A stretch of DNA of 64,000 nt, taken from NCBI RefSeq assembly GCF_014859355.1, contig NZ_JACUUJ010000008.1:19334-83333 (forward strand), read 5' to 3'. This document shows positions 1-8,889 of the stretch, in pieces. The position numbers and the translations under genes were made by a program. Every line of letters begins with the position of its first letter. The stretch's first letter is position 1. This DNA is from Yoonia sp. (GTDB lineage: Bacteria; Pseudomonadota; Alphaproteobacteria; Rhodobacterales; Rhodobacteraceae). The notes under the pieces were generated by a model, which worked only from the letters and a program-made list of their open reading frames with translations, was not told where the DNA came from and searched no databases.

Positions 1-588
1 TTTGCCCATGATCCTGAAACGCTGCTGGTGTCGGTGCATGAACAAAACCGCTGGCCGCGCACCGGCGTGCTGACCGATTGCGGGGCAGGGCAGGTCTTTA
101 ACCTGCCGGTGCCTGCTGGGATGCATGACGATGACATGGCGCTGATCCGCGACCATGTGATCCTGCCGGTGGTCGCGGCCTTTCGCCCCGATGCGATAAT
201 TCTGCAGTGCGGTGCCGATGCCGTGACAGAGGACCCGCAATCGCGCCTTGCCCTGTCAAACAATGCGCTTTGGGCGATTGTTGCGGCGCTGCGGACCATG
301 GCGCCGCGCTATCTGGTGTTGGGTGGGGGCGGGTATAACCCGTGGTCGGTCGGGCGGGCATGGGCCGGGGTCTGGGCCACGCTGGCGGGGGCCGAAATCC
401 CCGATGTTCTGCCGCAACAGGCACAAGATATCCTAGCCGCGTTACAATGGGATGGCCCGATCCGGCGGCACTACCCGCAACCCCATTGGACCAGCACCCT
501 GCGCGATGCCCCCCGTCATGGCACGATCAATGATGATCTGCGCGCGCGTGTGACAGCCATGACGGAACGTCTGCGCGTCTGGGTCTAA
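1..588 (+). CDS. Histone deacetylase-fold hydrolase (AcuC/HDAC-like), 3' part
   Basis: The reading frame is open from the first base, so the gene begins outside the window and only the C-terminal ~195 residues are present. Visible HDAC-family features are the SVHEQ segment near the left edge, the LQCGADA segment with a metal-site-type Asp, and the glycine-rich GGGGYN loop that shapes the active site. Family members are zinc amidohydrolases that deacetylate acetyl-lysine or small acetylated amines; the substrate cannot be told from this part. The stop codon overlaps the convergent waaA stop by 4 bases. The family call is firm; AcuC (acetoin utilisation) versus acetylpolyamine amidohydrolase is unresolved because the N-terminal half is missing. 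Confidence 0.85.
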   Translation, partial: FAHDPETLLVSVHEQNRWPRTGVLTDCGAGQVFNLPVPAGMHDDDMALIRDHVILPVVAAFRPDAIILQCGADAVTEDPQSRLALSNNALWAIVAALRTMAPRYLVLGGGGYNPWSVGRAWAGVWATLAGAEIPDVLPQQAQDILAALQWDGPIRRHYPQPHWTSTLRDAPRHGTINDDLRARVTAMTERLRVWV

Positions 589-1868
589 CCGCCAACCGCC
601 CTGTCAATCGCCGCAAGCGTGCGCACGACACCGCCGGCGTGATCGGCATAAAACCGGCTGATCTGCGCATCGGTGATTGCGGGCGGCTCTTGCACCACTT
701 GTTGCAACGCCTTTGCCGTCTGGACGTGCGTGCAAACCCCTGCGGCAATCGCCTCGGTCGCGGGATAGGCGATCGTCCAGATATGCGGGCCGACGATGAC
801 GGGTTTTTTCAGCGCAAGCGGTTCGATGATGTTATGCGCCCCCTTGGTCACGAATCCGCCCCCCACGATGGCGCGGTCGCACAGGCCAAGGTAAAAATAC
901 ATCTCGCCCATGCTGTCGCCCAGCAGCACGTCGATTTCTGGGGCATCGCCGGTCAGGCGCAGATCGCCATCCAGCATGTCCGACCTGCGGGCAAAGCGCA
1001 GGCCGGCATCGGCCAGCATGCCTGCCACCTCGTCAAACCGTTCGGGTGCGCGGGGAACGTAGATGAAAAACGTATTCCGACAGGCGCGGATCATGTCGAT
1101 GTATAGCGCGTCTTCGCCTTCGACCACGCTGGTTAGGGTGATGGCGGGGCGGCCCTTGCGCAGACTGCCGCGCAGCAGGTCGGCAGCCGCCAGATGCGCC
1201 TGCGGGATCGGCTGGTCGAACCGCAATTCGCCGGTGACATGCAGGTTGGGCATGCCTGCGGCGGCGAAGCGGGTGCGCTGGTCTTCGGATTTGACGAAAC
1301 CGCCAGCAAAACCCCGCAGCAATTCCGCGCGCAATCCGCCCGCGTCTTTTTCATAGCTTTTCTGCGGGTATTGCGCGTTGCACATGAACAGCGGCGTGCC
1401 ATGGGCGCGGCAGGCCATGATCATGCGCGGCCAGATCTCGATTTCCATGACCAGCCCGTATTTGGGGGTAAAGGCGCGCAAAAAACGGCGGTAGGCAAAG
1501 CCGTATTCAAACGGCACCCAAAGCGCGCGCAGGCGACCCGCATGAATCTCGGGGGCAAATTCGCGGTTGGCCTCGCGGCGGCCAGCGGGGGTAAAATGGG
1601 TGGTGATGACGGTTTCGCCCCGGTCCAGCAGCGCCCGGATCAGCGGCGTGGCCGATCGCATTTCACCAAGCGATACCGCATGCACCCAGACAGCCCCATT
1701 AGGTGTGGCCCCATAGATGCCAAAGCGTTCGGCCAGATGTGCGCTATAGTCAGGGTCGCGCCGACCGCGCTGCCACAGATAGATCAGGACGGCAGGCAGT
1801 AGAGCCCACCAAAAAAGGCTATAGGCGATCAGGCCAAGGCGAAGTTTCAGGCTTGGAAAAGCAGTCAT
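585..1868 (-). CDS. waaA: 3-deoxy-D-manno-octulosonic acid (Kdo) transferase, GT30
   Basis: A 427-residue inner-membrane-associated transferase that adds Kdo from CMP-Kdo to the lipid A precursor, the first step of LPS core assembly. A hydrophobic anchor lies at about residues 10-32. The HAVSLGE segment carries the expected catalytic Glu at position 69. A MEIEIWP segment is typical of the family, and a glycine-rich GGGF...HNIIEP region sits in the C-terminal nucleotide-binding half. It is the last gene of the minus-strand glycan operon and starts one base after the stop of a second, divergent GT30 paralogue. Of the two, this copy looks the more canonical. Confidence 0.93.
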   Translation of the reverse strand: MTAFPSLKLRLGLIAYSLFWWALLPAVLIYLWQRGRRDPDYSAHLAERFGIYGATPNGAVWVHAVSLGEMRSATPLIRALLDRGETVITTHFTPAGRREANREFAPEIHAGRLRALWVPFEYGFAYRRFLRAFTPKYGLVMEIEIWPRMIMACRAHGTPLFMCNAQYPQKSYEKDAGGLRAELLRGFAGGFVKSEDQRTRFAAAGMPNLHVTGELRFDQPIPQAHLAAADLLRGSLRKGRPAITLTSVVEGEDALYIDMIRACRNTFFIYVPRAPERFDEVAGMLADAGLRFARRSDMLDGDLRLTGDAPEIDVLLGDSMGEMYFYLGLCDRAIVGGGFVTKGAHNIIEPLALKKPVIVGPHIWTIAYPATEAIAAGVCTHVQTAKALQQVVQEPPAITDAQISRFYADHAGGVVRTLAAIDRAVGG

Positions 1869-1869
1869 A

Positions 1870-3123
1870 CTAGCGCCTTAGCAGGGAAACCAGATCACTG
1901 GCCAGTGCGTCTGTGCGCACGGCGGCGGTGCTGATGATCTGACTTGCGTTTTCCGCCATTGCACCGGGCGATTGCACCGCATCTGCAACATCCTGTGCGG
2001 TCATGACGCCCCGTGCGGCCCCTGCGGCATCCAGCACGGCAAAATCTGCAGTGAAATTCGCCACCTGTGGCCCATGCAAGATCGCGGTATCCAGTGCTGC
2101 GGCCTCCCACGGGTTATGGCCCTGAGTGCCGCAAAAGGTGCCACCGATCAAGACTGTCTCGGCCAGCCGGTAGATCAGCCCCAAGTCGCCAAAGGTGTCG
2201 CACAGCCAGACCGGATCATGCGCGTCGGGAATTTCACCTTTTGACCGCATCTTGATCGGGGCCGCGACAATTGCATCCCGCCTGTCAGGAAAACGCGGCG
2301 CGATGATCAGCAGGGCGGTTGGATCGGCCTTGCGCACCACCGCATGCGCCGCCAGCGCCAGCGCCTCATCAGCCGGATGCGAAGGGGCCACCGCCCAGAT
2401 CCTGCGGTCAGCCAGCGTCTTTTGCAGCCGCGCCAGTTCGTCCGCATCACAAGCCAGCGGCGGGCTGGCTGGTTTCAGCGATCCGGTCACGGTGACGTTT
2501 TGCGCGCCAAGCTGTGCCAAGTGATCGGCGGTCGCCTGATCCTGCGCCGTGACCAGCGCCATCGCGCGGTAAAGGTCGCGGTAAACGGCCCGCGCCTTGC
2601 GATGGGATGCGTGCGATGCGGCATTCATGCGTGCGGCGATCACAACCTGCGGGATGCCGCGCGCGGCGGCGTCACTCACAAACCCGGGCCAGATATCCTG
2701 TTCCACCCAGACGCCCAGATCGGGGCGAAAAGTGTCCAGAAACCGCCGCCGGTAGGCGGGCGCGTCGATGGGCAGAAACTGGTGGATCGTGCGGGGGGGC
2801 AGGTTGCGGGCAAAAACCTGCGCCGATGTGACCGTGGTGGATGTGACCAGAAACGCCAGATCGGGCCGCAGGTCGGCCATCCGTGTGATCAGCCCGCGCA
2901 GGGATAACACCTCGCCCAGTCCGACCGCATGCAGCCAAATCAGCGGGCCATCAGGGCGTGGGGTAAACCCTTGCCCCAGCTTTTCACGCCAGCGGTCTGG
3001 GTGTTCCTTGCCGCGGTCCAGCCGTTGGCGCAGCACGCGTCCGGCAAACAGCGGGAACAGATGGCTGGCCAGCAGATAGGCCCGCAGCGCCAGCCCGCGA
3101 TGCATATCAGGCTTTGGCGTCAT
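1870..3123 (-). CDS. Second Kdo-transferase-family (GT30) glycosyltransferase
   Basis: About 417 residues with the same architecture as the downstream waaA but clearly divergent from it. HAVGLGE carries the catalytic Glu at about position 71, VEQDIWP replaces the usual E-x-E-x-W-P, and GGTF...HNPWEAA matches the C-terminal donor loop. The start chosen (MTPKPD) overlaps the 3' end of neuC by 17 bases; an alternative ATG at 3105 sits just after the neuC stop, and neither has a strong ribosome binding site. Position between neuC and waaA suggests a role in the core or outer glycan. It may add a second Kdo. It could instead use CMP-nonulosonate, which is also a CMP-activated 2-keto sugar acid; this is inference. 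Confidence 0.85.
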   Translation of the reverse strand: MTPKPDMHRGLALRAYLLASHLFPLFAGRVLRQRLDRGKEHPDRWREKLGQGFTPRPDGPLIWLHAVGLGEVLSLRGLITRMADLRPDLAFLVTSTTVTSAQVFARNLPPRTIHQFLPIDAPAYRRRFLDTFRPDLGVWVEQDIWPGFVSDAAARGIPQVVIAARMNAASHASHRKARAVYRDLYRAMALVTAQDQATADHLAQLGAQNVTVTGSLKPASPPLACDADELARLQKTLADRRIWAVAPSHPADEALALAAHAVVRKADPTALLIIAPRFPDRRDAIVAAPIKMRSKGEIPDAHDPVWLCDTFGDLGLIYRLAETVLIGGTFCGTQGHNPWEAAALDTAILHGPQVANFTADFAVLDAAGAARGVMTAQDVADAVQSPGAMAENASQIISTAAVRTDALASDLVSLLRR

Positions 3124-4231
3124 GAAATGTTTTCTGCAACGGCGCATCCCAGAATGCGGGGTCTTGCAGCACCGCCACAAACCGGCCCGCCGCACTGCCG
3201 CCGCCAAAGGCATCGTCGCGGGGATAGCGCCGCGCCCATTGGTCGGTCAGGAAACCGGCGATGGCGGCGGTATCCGTTGCATCGGCAAAAAACACCGAAC
3301 CCGCCTTGGCGCGGTTTGTCTGCCGCGTGCCGATATCCAGCGATGGCAGGCCGATAAAGGGGGCCTCGCGCACGCCAGCGGATGAATTGCCCACCATGCA
3401 GCTTGCGTTTTTCATCAGTTCGGAAAAATGCGCAAAGCGCATCGACGGCAGCACGCGGAACCGGCCGGCGGGCAGCGTATCAAGAGCGGCGAAAATATCC
3501 GCCGATCCGGGGTCGTTGTTGGGGGCGATCACGACAAAATTGCGCCCGCTGGAATCCAGCGCGCCGAACAGCGCCTGCGCCTGTGCGGCCATTGTTGCGG
3601 TCTCGGATGTGACAGGGTGGAACACGGCAATCCCGAAATCATCAAACGGAATGGCATAGCGCGCGCGCACATCCGCGATGGTCACACCGGATGGGCCGGC
3701 GTGAAAATCCAGTTCGGGCGATCCGATGGCTTGGATATGCCCCGCGTCCTCGCCCAGCGCCATGACCCGGCGGGCGGCATCATCCGATGATACGAAATGA
3801 TGGCTGGCCAGCTTGCTGTTACAATGGCGGTAAATTTCGTCAATGGTGCCTGACACCTCGCCGCCCTCGACATGGGCGCAGCGGATGTAATTGGTGGCGC
3901 AGACCAGCGCGCAGGCCAGCGCCTCGACCCGGTCACCATGGATCACGACAAGATCTGGGGCGTGTTCGTGGATAAAATCGGAAAACCCGATCACCGTTTT
4001 CGCCAGGATCATATCTTGCGGGTCGCCCGGCCGCTGGTTGAGGAATTCATGCACCCCCACACCCTTGGTGCGCTGCACCTCCAGCTTGGTCAGGCCATAG
4101 CGGTCCAGCATATGCATGCCGGTGACAAAGAACGCCACATCAAACCCCGCATCACGGGCCGCAATGGCAAGCGGCTCCAGCTTACCAAAATCCGCGCGGG
4201 TGCCGGTGACGAAAAGGATGGCGTGGGGCAT
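3107..4231 (-). CDS. neuC: UDP-N-acetylglucosamine 2-epimerase, hydrolysing (NeuC type)
   Basis: A 374-residue cytoplasmic enzyme expected to convert UDP-GlcNAc (or a relative) to free ManNAc and UDP, the entry step to sialic-acid-like sugars. It opens with FVTGTRADFGKLEP, the family's N-terminal motif. HGDRVEA at about 98-104 and the acidic VEGGEVSGTIDE segment around 121-132 are typical, as is the C-terminal GNSSAGVREA loop that binds UDP. It lies 3 bases after the FkbM gene and overlaps the next GT30 gene. NeuC versus a LegG-like enzyme acting on a modified sugar cannot be decided here, but no other legionaminate-specific genes are in view. Confidence 0.9.
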   Translation of the reverse strand: MPHAILFVTGTRADFGKLEPLAIAARDAGFDVAFFVTGMHMLDRYGLTKLEVQRTKGVGVHEFLNQRPGDPQDMILAKTVIGFSDFIHEHAPDLVVIHGDRVEALACALVCATNYIRCAHVEGGEVSGTIDEIYRHCNSKLASHHFVSSDDAARRVMALGEDAGHIQAIGSPELDFHAGPSGVTIADVRARYAIPFDDFGIAVFHPVTSETATMAAQAQALFGALDSSGRNFVVIAPNNDPGSADIFAALDTLPAGRFRVLPSMRFAHFSELMKNASCMVGNSSAGVREAPFIGLPSLDIGTRQTNRAKAGSVFFADATDTAAIAGFLTDQWARRYPRDDAFGGGSAAGRFVAVLQDPAFWDAPLQKTFHDAKA

Positions 4232-4234
4232 CGT

Positions 4235-4948
4235 CTAGGGTTCCAGTCGTTCAAACACCACCACGGTGCCGCCGCAATGCTCTATCTTGGGATAAAGCTG
4301 GTTGGCGATAAAATGATCGTAAATTCCAGCGACCTCGCCCGCCGACAAAACATGCGGGTGCAATTCTATGACCGCAGCGCGGATCGTGGCAAGGTCCACC
4401 TGTGGTAACAGATCGGCCTCTGCCCCTTCAATGTCACAAATCAGAACGTCGGGCTGAAAATCGGCCTGAACCGCTACCAAATCATGCGTTGGCACAGTGA
4501 TCGTGCTCACCGCGTGCGACATTGGCCGCAGAGAGCTTTCCGCAAAGGATTTTGCCAGATGAAAGGTCTGTTCGGCCTCGGTGGGGTCTTTCACCAGAAC
4601 ACCGTGGCGGATTTCAACGTTGGAAATGCCATTCAGCCGAACAAGGTTGCGGGCGTCCTCGATCAGATCGGGGTTGGCTTCAAAGCTGAGCACATGGCCG
4701 TTCTTGGCCTGCCGCGCAGAGAGTGATGTGATGATGCCAAGCCCGGTGCCCAGTTCCAGCACCTTGTCTGTGGGGTGGATGACAGCTTGCAGGCCTTTGA
4801 TTTCATGTGCTTCGTAGAGACCGTGATATATTAGTTCTCTGATTGCCGGAGAGTATTGATGACCGGAAAAGCGAATATCAAGACCGAAGAATTCTTGTTG
4901 GTTCATTTTGCGGTAACGGTAATTTTTATATGCGCGGCGAAGCCCCAT
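4235..4948 (-). CDS. FkbM-type SAM-dependent methyltransferase
   Basis: A 237-residue protein with a Rossmann-type SAM site. VLELGTGLG at about residues 63-71 is motif I, LSFEAN is the acidic loop holding the ribose, and LICDIEGAE is the FkbM-type motif IV. Proteins of this family O-methylate hydroxyls on sugars or lipids. Its position between a rhamnan-synthesis-F-like gene and neuC suggests that it decorates the surface glycan. An internal ATG at 4906 (MNQQEF) is an alternative start. The acceptor is unknown. Confidence 0.82.
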   Translation of the reverse strand: MGLRRAYKNYRYRKMNQQEFFGLDIRFSGHQYSPAIRELIYHGLYEAHEIKGLQAVIHPTDKVLELGTGLGIITSLSARQAKNGHVLSFEANPDLIEDARNLVRLNGISNVEIRHGVLVKDPTEAEQTFHLAKSFAESSLRPMSHAVSTITVPTHDLVAVQADFQPDVLICDIEGAEADLLPQVDLATIRAAVIELHPHVLSAGEVAGIYDHFIANQLYPKIEHCGGTVVVFERLEP

Positions 4949-4993
4949 GAATTCATCCTTTATATTTTTCGCGCATTGTTGATGCGTCAGAAA

Positions 4994-6139
4994 TCACGAT
5001 TTTGCGGAATTATTATGTAACTTAACCGAAGTTGCAAGTTCGGTTGCGATATTTGGAGGCAAGGGAAAAATTGCTCCGTCATTGCTGGCGGCGAGATACT
5101 TTTGGCGCATCGCATGGTTCAATGGATCATGATGTTTTTTGATCAGAGTCACATCGAAAACTTGGCACACACCAACCCAGAAAGAGCCGTTCAACGGTTC
5201 TCTTATCAAAGACTTGCAAATGAAAGAAAAAGCTTCTTCGTGCCACTTATCGTGATTATTTCTATTTGAAATTACTTCATTGCATTCCTGACGAAATTTT
5301 TTGTCTCTAAACGTAGAGTAATTTAATATAAACATCAATTCATCTGAATTACACTTGATTAATTTTTCTATAAATTTACCTTTTGAAATTAATGCGGATG
5401 TTTTTACCTTGTTTTTATTAAGGTGACTAGTGAATGAGACCTCTCCAAATCTAATTGTTCTTCTTTTGCTGCTTGTCATTTTGTATTCACTCCAGAAGCT
5501 CCAAAAGTAGGAGGCGTTCCAAACGGATTTATTGAATAGAAAAAAATATGATTGAAGGTTTTGAGGTTTTATATCAATTTTGGTATCCCGAGCTTCTATC
5601 AGTTTGCTCTCCTGCACCAACCCGACAACATCCTTGTCCTCTGCCACCAATCTTTCCCAAAGGTCCGGTGTGAATTCCAGCCAGACGCTGTCATTCATGA
5701 TGATCAGGTATTCCAGCGTTTCCTTCAGGTCGCGCAAGACAAACAGCGCATCCTGATATCCCCCAAAGTCATATCCGAAATTGGGCCGCTCCATCACCTT
5801 CCACGCCACAGCGTCAATCCTGTCACGGTCGGTGGGTGACAAGGGGGCGTTGGATACAATAAAGGGCGAAAAACCCAGTGCGATCATGTTTTCACACAGG
5901 GAAATCGTGCTTTGTGCGACGCCCTCGGGTTGATAGATCAAAAAGATTACAATGCGCTGTGTTTCCGCGACCTGTCCATCATCGACCGATACACGCGCGT
6001 TGAACTCTTTTCGATGTTTATATCTCCAGAATGGCTCCATCAGGCGTTCGTAAATATCAAAGACAAGGTAGGGCGCGCCAAGAATTTGATTGCCGATGCG
6101 GCGCAGTTCGCGATTCAGTTTCCAAAGTGGTATTGTCAT
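4994..6139 (-). CDS. Rhamnan synthesis protein F-like (RgpF) glycan protein
   Basis: A 381-residue protein related to the RgpF group, often found in rhamnose-rich polysaccharide clusters and thought to act as a glycosyltransferase. The N-terminal half has the typical pattern: IVIFLIYQPEG, VSNAPLS, NFGYDFGGYQDAL, and MNDSVW in the position of a donor or metal loop. The C-terminal half carries no motif that I recognise and its base composition changes sharply. From about 5221 to 5460 I count only about 28% G+C, against ordinary GC-rich sequence at the 5' end. The protein there is rich in Lys, Asn, Phe and Ser. This suggests that the 3' half was acquired by recombination from an AT-rich donor. 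Confidence 0.75.
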   Translation of the reverse strand: MTIPLWKLNRELRRIGNQILGAPYLVFDIYERLMEPFWRYKHRKEFNARVSVDDGQVAETQRIVIFLIYQPEGVAQSTISLCENMIALGFSPFIVSNAPLSPTDRDRIDAVAWKVMERPNFGYDFGGYQDALFVLRDLKETLEYLIIMNDSVWLEFTPDLWERLVAEDKDVVGLVQESKLIEARDTKIDIKPQNLQSYFFLFNKSVWNASYFWSFWSEYKMTSSKRRTIRFGEVSFTSHLNKNKVKTSALISKGKFIEKLIKCNSDELMFILNYSTFRDKKFRQECNEVISNRNNHDKWHEEAFSFICKSLIREPLNGSFWVGVCQVFDVTLIKKHHDPLNHAMRQKYLAASNDGAIFPLPPNIATELATSVKLHNNSAKS

Positions 6140-6242
6140 GGGCAGTCCAGATTATAGCGATCAACAAAAGGGTCTGTATGCGACTTGGGGGTGTGAAGCA
6201 TGTTATGGCAGATGCAGCAAGTTGAAAGGCCCGTGGGAACAG

Positions 6243-7028
6243 TCACTCCATCTGCCCATCCCGCGGCCACAGCCGCCCCTTGCGGGCCAGCCACCATGCG
6301 CGGCGGACATAATTCGCGGCCTTTAGCCGATAGTGCGGCAGCCGCCGATACCATTTGAATTTATGGACATCGGCAAAGCCGGTGCCGGTGATCGCACTGA
6401 CGCCACCGTCGTCCACATGGGATGAAAACGGCTCTAGCCCCAATTGCCGGAAATCATGGTGGAAAAATCTGTTTAATTCATGATCAAACGCACGGGTCTG
6501 CGGCCAGAGGTTGGGCAGAAGTCGCTGGCAAACAGATTTACTTAGCAAGTAAGTCGCCGTTCCGGTTGAGGGACCGACGTATGCGTTTATCGAGTAGTTC
6601 GCAAGTTTGCCTTGTTTGATCGGCAGTTTGGACCGTATGCAGTTGAACCGCAGCATGTCCCAATGCGCGGCCCCGGCCAGAGCGATATCAAGGCTTTCCA
6701 GAAAATCGTCGTGGAACACCACGTCATCCTCAAGGATCAGCGCCACCTTGTGGGCCGAGGCGACGAAAGTTTCCCAAACAGTGAGATGGCTGACATAGCA
6801 ACCCATATCGCCAGGTAGAATCGCTCGTCCCATGTTGCGCGCATAGGCGGCGGCATCGACGCGTTTTGACAGTTCTGCTGCGTGGTCCTTGCCGTAAATC
6901 GCCGGAAACCGCGTGTAGGGCAGGCCCATCGCGTCTAGCTGCGCGGTCATGCCTGCCAGCCTGTCCTTGTCGCGATCAAGGTTGATCAGCCAGACACCCA
7001 GATCGGCGCGGGTCAGCGCCTTAGCCAT
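6243..7028 (-). CDS. Glycosyltransferase family 25 protein (LPS type)
   Basis: A 261-residue GT25 enzyme of the type that adds galactose or glucose to LPS oligosaccharide. INLDRDKDRL at about 15-24 is the N-terminal family signature, GDMGCYVSH at 73-81 is the conserved middle motif, and LILEDDV at 98-103 supplies the metal-binding acidic group. SVSAITG and the basic C-terminus are unremarkable. Its start overlaps the end of neuB by 8 bases, so the two are probably translationally coupled. A gap of about 100 bases to the next gene downstream holds nothing that I recognise. Donor and acceptor sugars are not predictable. Confidence 0.88.
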   Translation of the reverse strand: MAKALTRADLGVWLINLDRDKDRLAGMTAQLDAMGLPYTRFPAIYGKDHAAELSKRVDAAAYARNMGRAILPGDMGCYVSHLTVWETFVASAHKVALILEDDVVFHDDFLESLDIALAGAAHWDMLRFNCIRSKLPIKQGKLANYSINAYVGPSTGTATYLLSKSVCQRLLPNLWPQTRAFDHELNRFFHHDFRQLGLEPFSSHVDDGGVSAITGTGFADVHKFKWYRRLPHYRLKAANYVRRAWWLARKGRLWPRDGQME

Positions 7029-8052
7029 CCAGATCCCCCCATTTCAACTGTGTATTCCGCGTCACGGCGCGGTTCAGCGTTTTACCCAGCACCTTGTCAA
7101 AGTCATAGCCTGCAATCTCGCCCGAACCGGGGCGGCGGGCCCAGATGTCGGATTCGGTGATGACATGGCCCTTGGCAAGGTCACGGTCGGCCACCACGGA
7201 TGCGCGGGCAAAGCGATAGACGTCTTCCTCGGCCGATGTGCGTTGTTTTGGGTTGTGCAGTGCTGTGTGGATTTCGCGTGACCGGTCGATGATGTGGCGC
7301 AGTTCGGACGGGTCCATCGAATTGATGATATCCGGCCCGCGGCGATAGCGCGTGTCGGTATAGTGCCGTTCCAGAATGCACGCGCCCAATGCGACCGACG
7401 CCAGCGCCATTTCCGGCCCGATGGAATGGTCGGAAAACCCCACAACGGCATTGGGAAAGGCGTTTTTCAGGTCGGTCACCCCTTGCAGTGACACGATTTC
7501 GGGCGGTGACGGATACAGGTTGGTGCATTCCAGCAAGGCATAATCCACGCCCGCATCATCAAGGATCTGCACCGATGCGCGGATTGTGTCGATGGTCTGC
7601 ATTCCTGTTGACATGATCACCGGCTTGCCCATCCGCGCGATGTGCCGGATCAGGGGCAGGTTATCCGCCTCGCCCGACCCGATCTTGAAGGCGGGCACGT
7701 CCAGTTCATGCAGGAAATCCGCCGCCGCGCGGGAAAACGGCGTCGAAATCCAGATCATGCCCAGTGATTCAGTATAGCGTTTCAGCTCTGCCTCGGCCTC
7801 TGGCGACAGGGCGCAGGCGGCCATCACATCCCAGATCGACACATCGGCGTTGGGCGGAAAGATCTGTTTGGCTTCCTCTGTCATCTCGTCTTCGATGATG
7901 TGGGTCTGGTGTTTGATCATCTCGCAGCCCGATCCTGCGGCAAGGCGCACCATTTCCTTGGCCACGGCCAGATCGCCACCATGGTTGATCCCGATTTCAG
8001 CAATGACAAGGGGCGGGTGCTGTGGCCCTATCTTGCGGCCTGCGATATCCAT
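7021..8052 (-). CDS. neuB: N-acetylneuraminate (nonulosonate) synthase with SAF domain
   Basis: A 343-residue enzyme that condenses phosphoenolpyruvate with ManNAc (or a relative) to give N-acetylneuraminate or a similar nine-carbon keto acid. The N-terminal TIM barrel starts with IAEIGINHGGD at about 17-27, and MIKHQTH follows. STGMQT and FSDHSIG are further active-site strands. The last ~60 residues form the SAF (antifreeze-like) cap domain found in all NeuB enzymes. It is the first gene of the minus-strand run and is divergent from the phosphatase gene at 8182, with 129 bases between them for promoters. Neu5Ac, legionaminate or another nonulosonate would all fit. Confidence 0.92.
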   Translation of the reverse strand: MDIAGRKIGPQHPPLVIAEIGINHGGDLAVAKEMVRLAAGSGCEMIKHQTHIIEDEMTEEAKQIFPPNADVSIWDVMAACALSPEAEAELKRYTESLGMIWISTPFSRAAADFLHELDVPAFKIGSGEADNLPLIRHIARMGKPVIMSTGMQTIDTIRASVQILDDAGVDYALLECTNLYPSPPEIVSLQGVTDLKNAFPNAVVGFSDHSIGPEMALASVALGACILERHYTDTRYRRGPDIINSMDPSELRHIIDRSREIHTALHNPKQRTSAEEDVYRFARASVVADRDLAKGHVITESDIWARRPGSGEIAGYDFDKVLGKTLNRAVTRNTQLKWGDLDG

Positions 8053-8181
8053 GCGCTGTCTCCTTGGTGGCGTTTCGGGGTCTGTTTACGGCCTTTGTTC
8101 AGGCTGGGCAATCGCCCCGCACCATTGCAATGATGGTCATCATGGTCCAAGTGGGATGCTGAACAAAAGACCAGAGGCCCG

Positions 8182-8889
8182 ATGATCCGCAAACTGCTAG
8201 AAGCGCTGGACCGCAAAGAGCGTGAATTGCGCAATTCCTTTGGTCACGACATCACCGACCCGGTAGAACGCAAACGGTCGGTGCAGCATATGCGCTGGCT
8301 GGATCATGGGATTTTACGTGTCTACTGGCATAACTTTGACCAGATCGCGCCGGGGGTGTTCCGGTCAAACCAGCCCGACCACAAAAGATTTGCCGCCTAT
8401 GCCGAACAGGGCATTAAGACGGTGTTGAATCTGCGCGGCCCGGCGCAGCAGCCGCATTATCTGTTCGAGGTTGAAAGTTGCGCGCGCCTTGGTCTGACGC
8501 TTGTCAATCTGCCAATGGGGGCCCGCCGCGCGCCTGACGTGGCCACGCTGACGGCGCTCCTGGATGCGTTTGCGACAATGGACCGCCCGTTTCTGATGCA
8601 TTGCAAATCGGGTGCTGACCGCACGGGGCTGGCCGCCGCGATCTACCTGATGGTGCAGGAAGGTCAGCCGCTGGAGGCGGTGCGCAAGCAACTGAGCTTT
8701 CGTTATATCCATATTCGCCGGACGGCGACCGGCATTCTGGATCATTTTCTGGATGTTTACGGCATCCGCGCGGCGCAGTCGCCCATTACGCTGGATGACT
8801 GGATTCGCACCGAATACGACCCGGCTGCGCTGACCGCCAGCTTTGCCGCAAAACAGGCCGCACTGAAACCATGGCAGGGCTGGCGTTAG
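8182..8889 (+). CDS. Dual-specificity-like protein tyrosine phosphatase
   Basis: A 235-residue cytoplasmic phosphatase. The P-loop MHCKSGADRTG at about 139-149 gives the Cys-x5-Arg catalytic signature (Cys141, Arg147). Upstream, GVFRSNQPD and VLNLRGP are the usual strands of the tyrosine phosphatase fold. It is the only plus-strand gene between neuB and neuA, and its last four bases overlap the neuA stop codon. Family members in glycan clusters often control polysaccharide export kinases, but no tyrosine kinase is visible here, so the target is unknown. Confidence 0.85.
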   Translation: MIRKLLEALDRKERELRNSFGHDITDPVERKRSVQHMRWLDHGILRVYWHNFDQIAPGVFRSNQPDHKRFAAYAEQGIKTVLNLRGPAQQPHYLFEVESCARLGLTLVNLPMGARRAPDVATLTALLDAFATMDRPFLMHCKSGADRTGLAAAIYLMVQEGQPLEAVRKQLSFRYIHIRRTATGILDHFLDVYGIRAAQSPITLDDWIRTEYDPAALTASFAAKQAALKPWQGWR

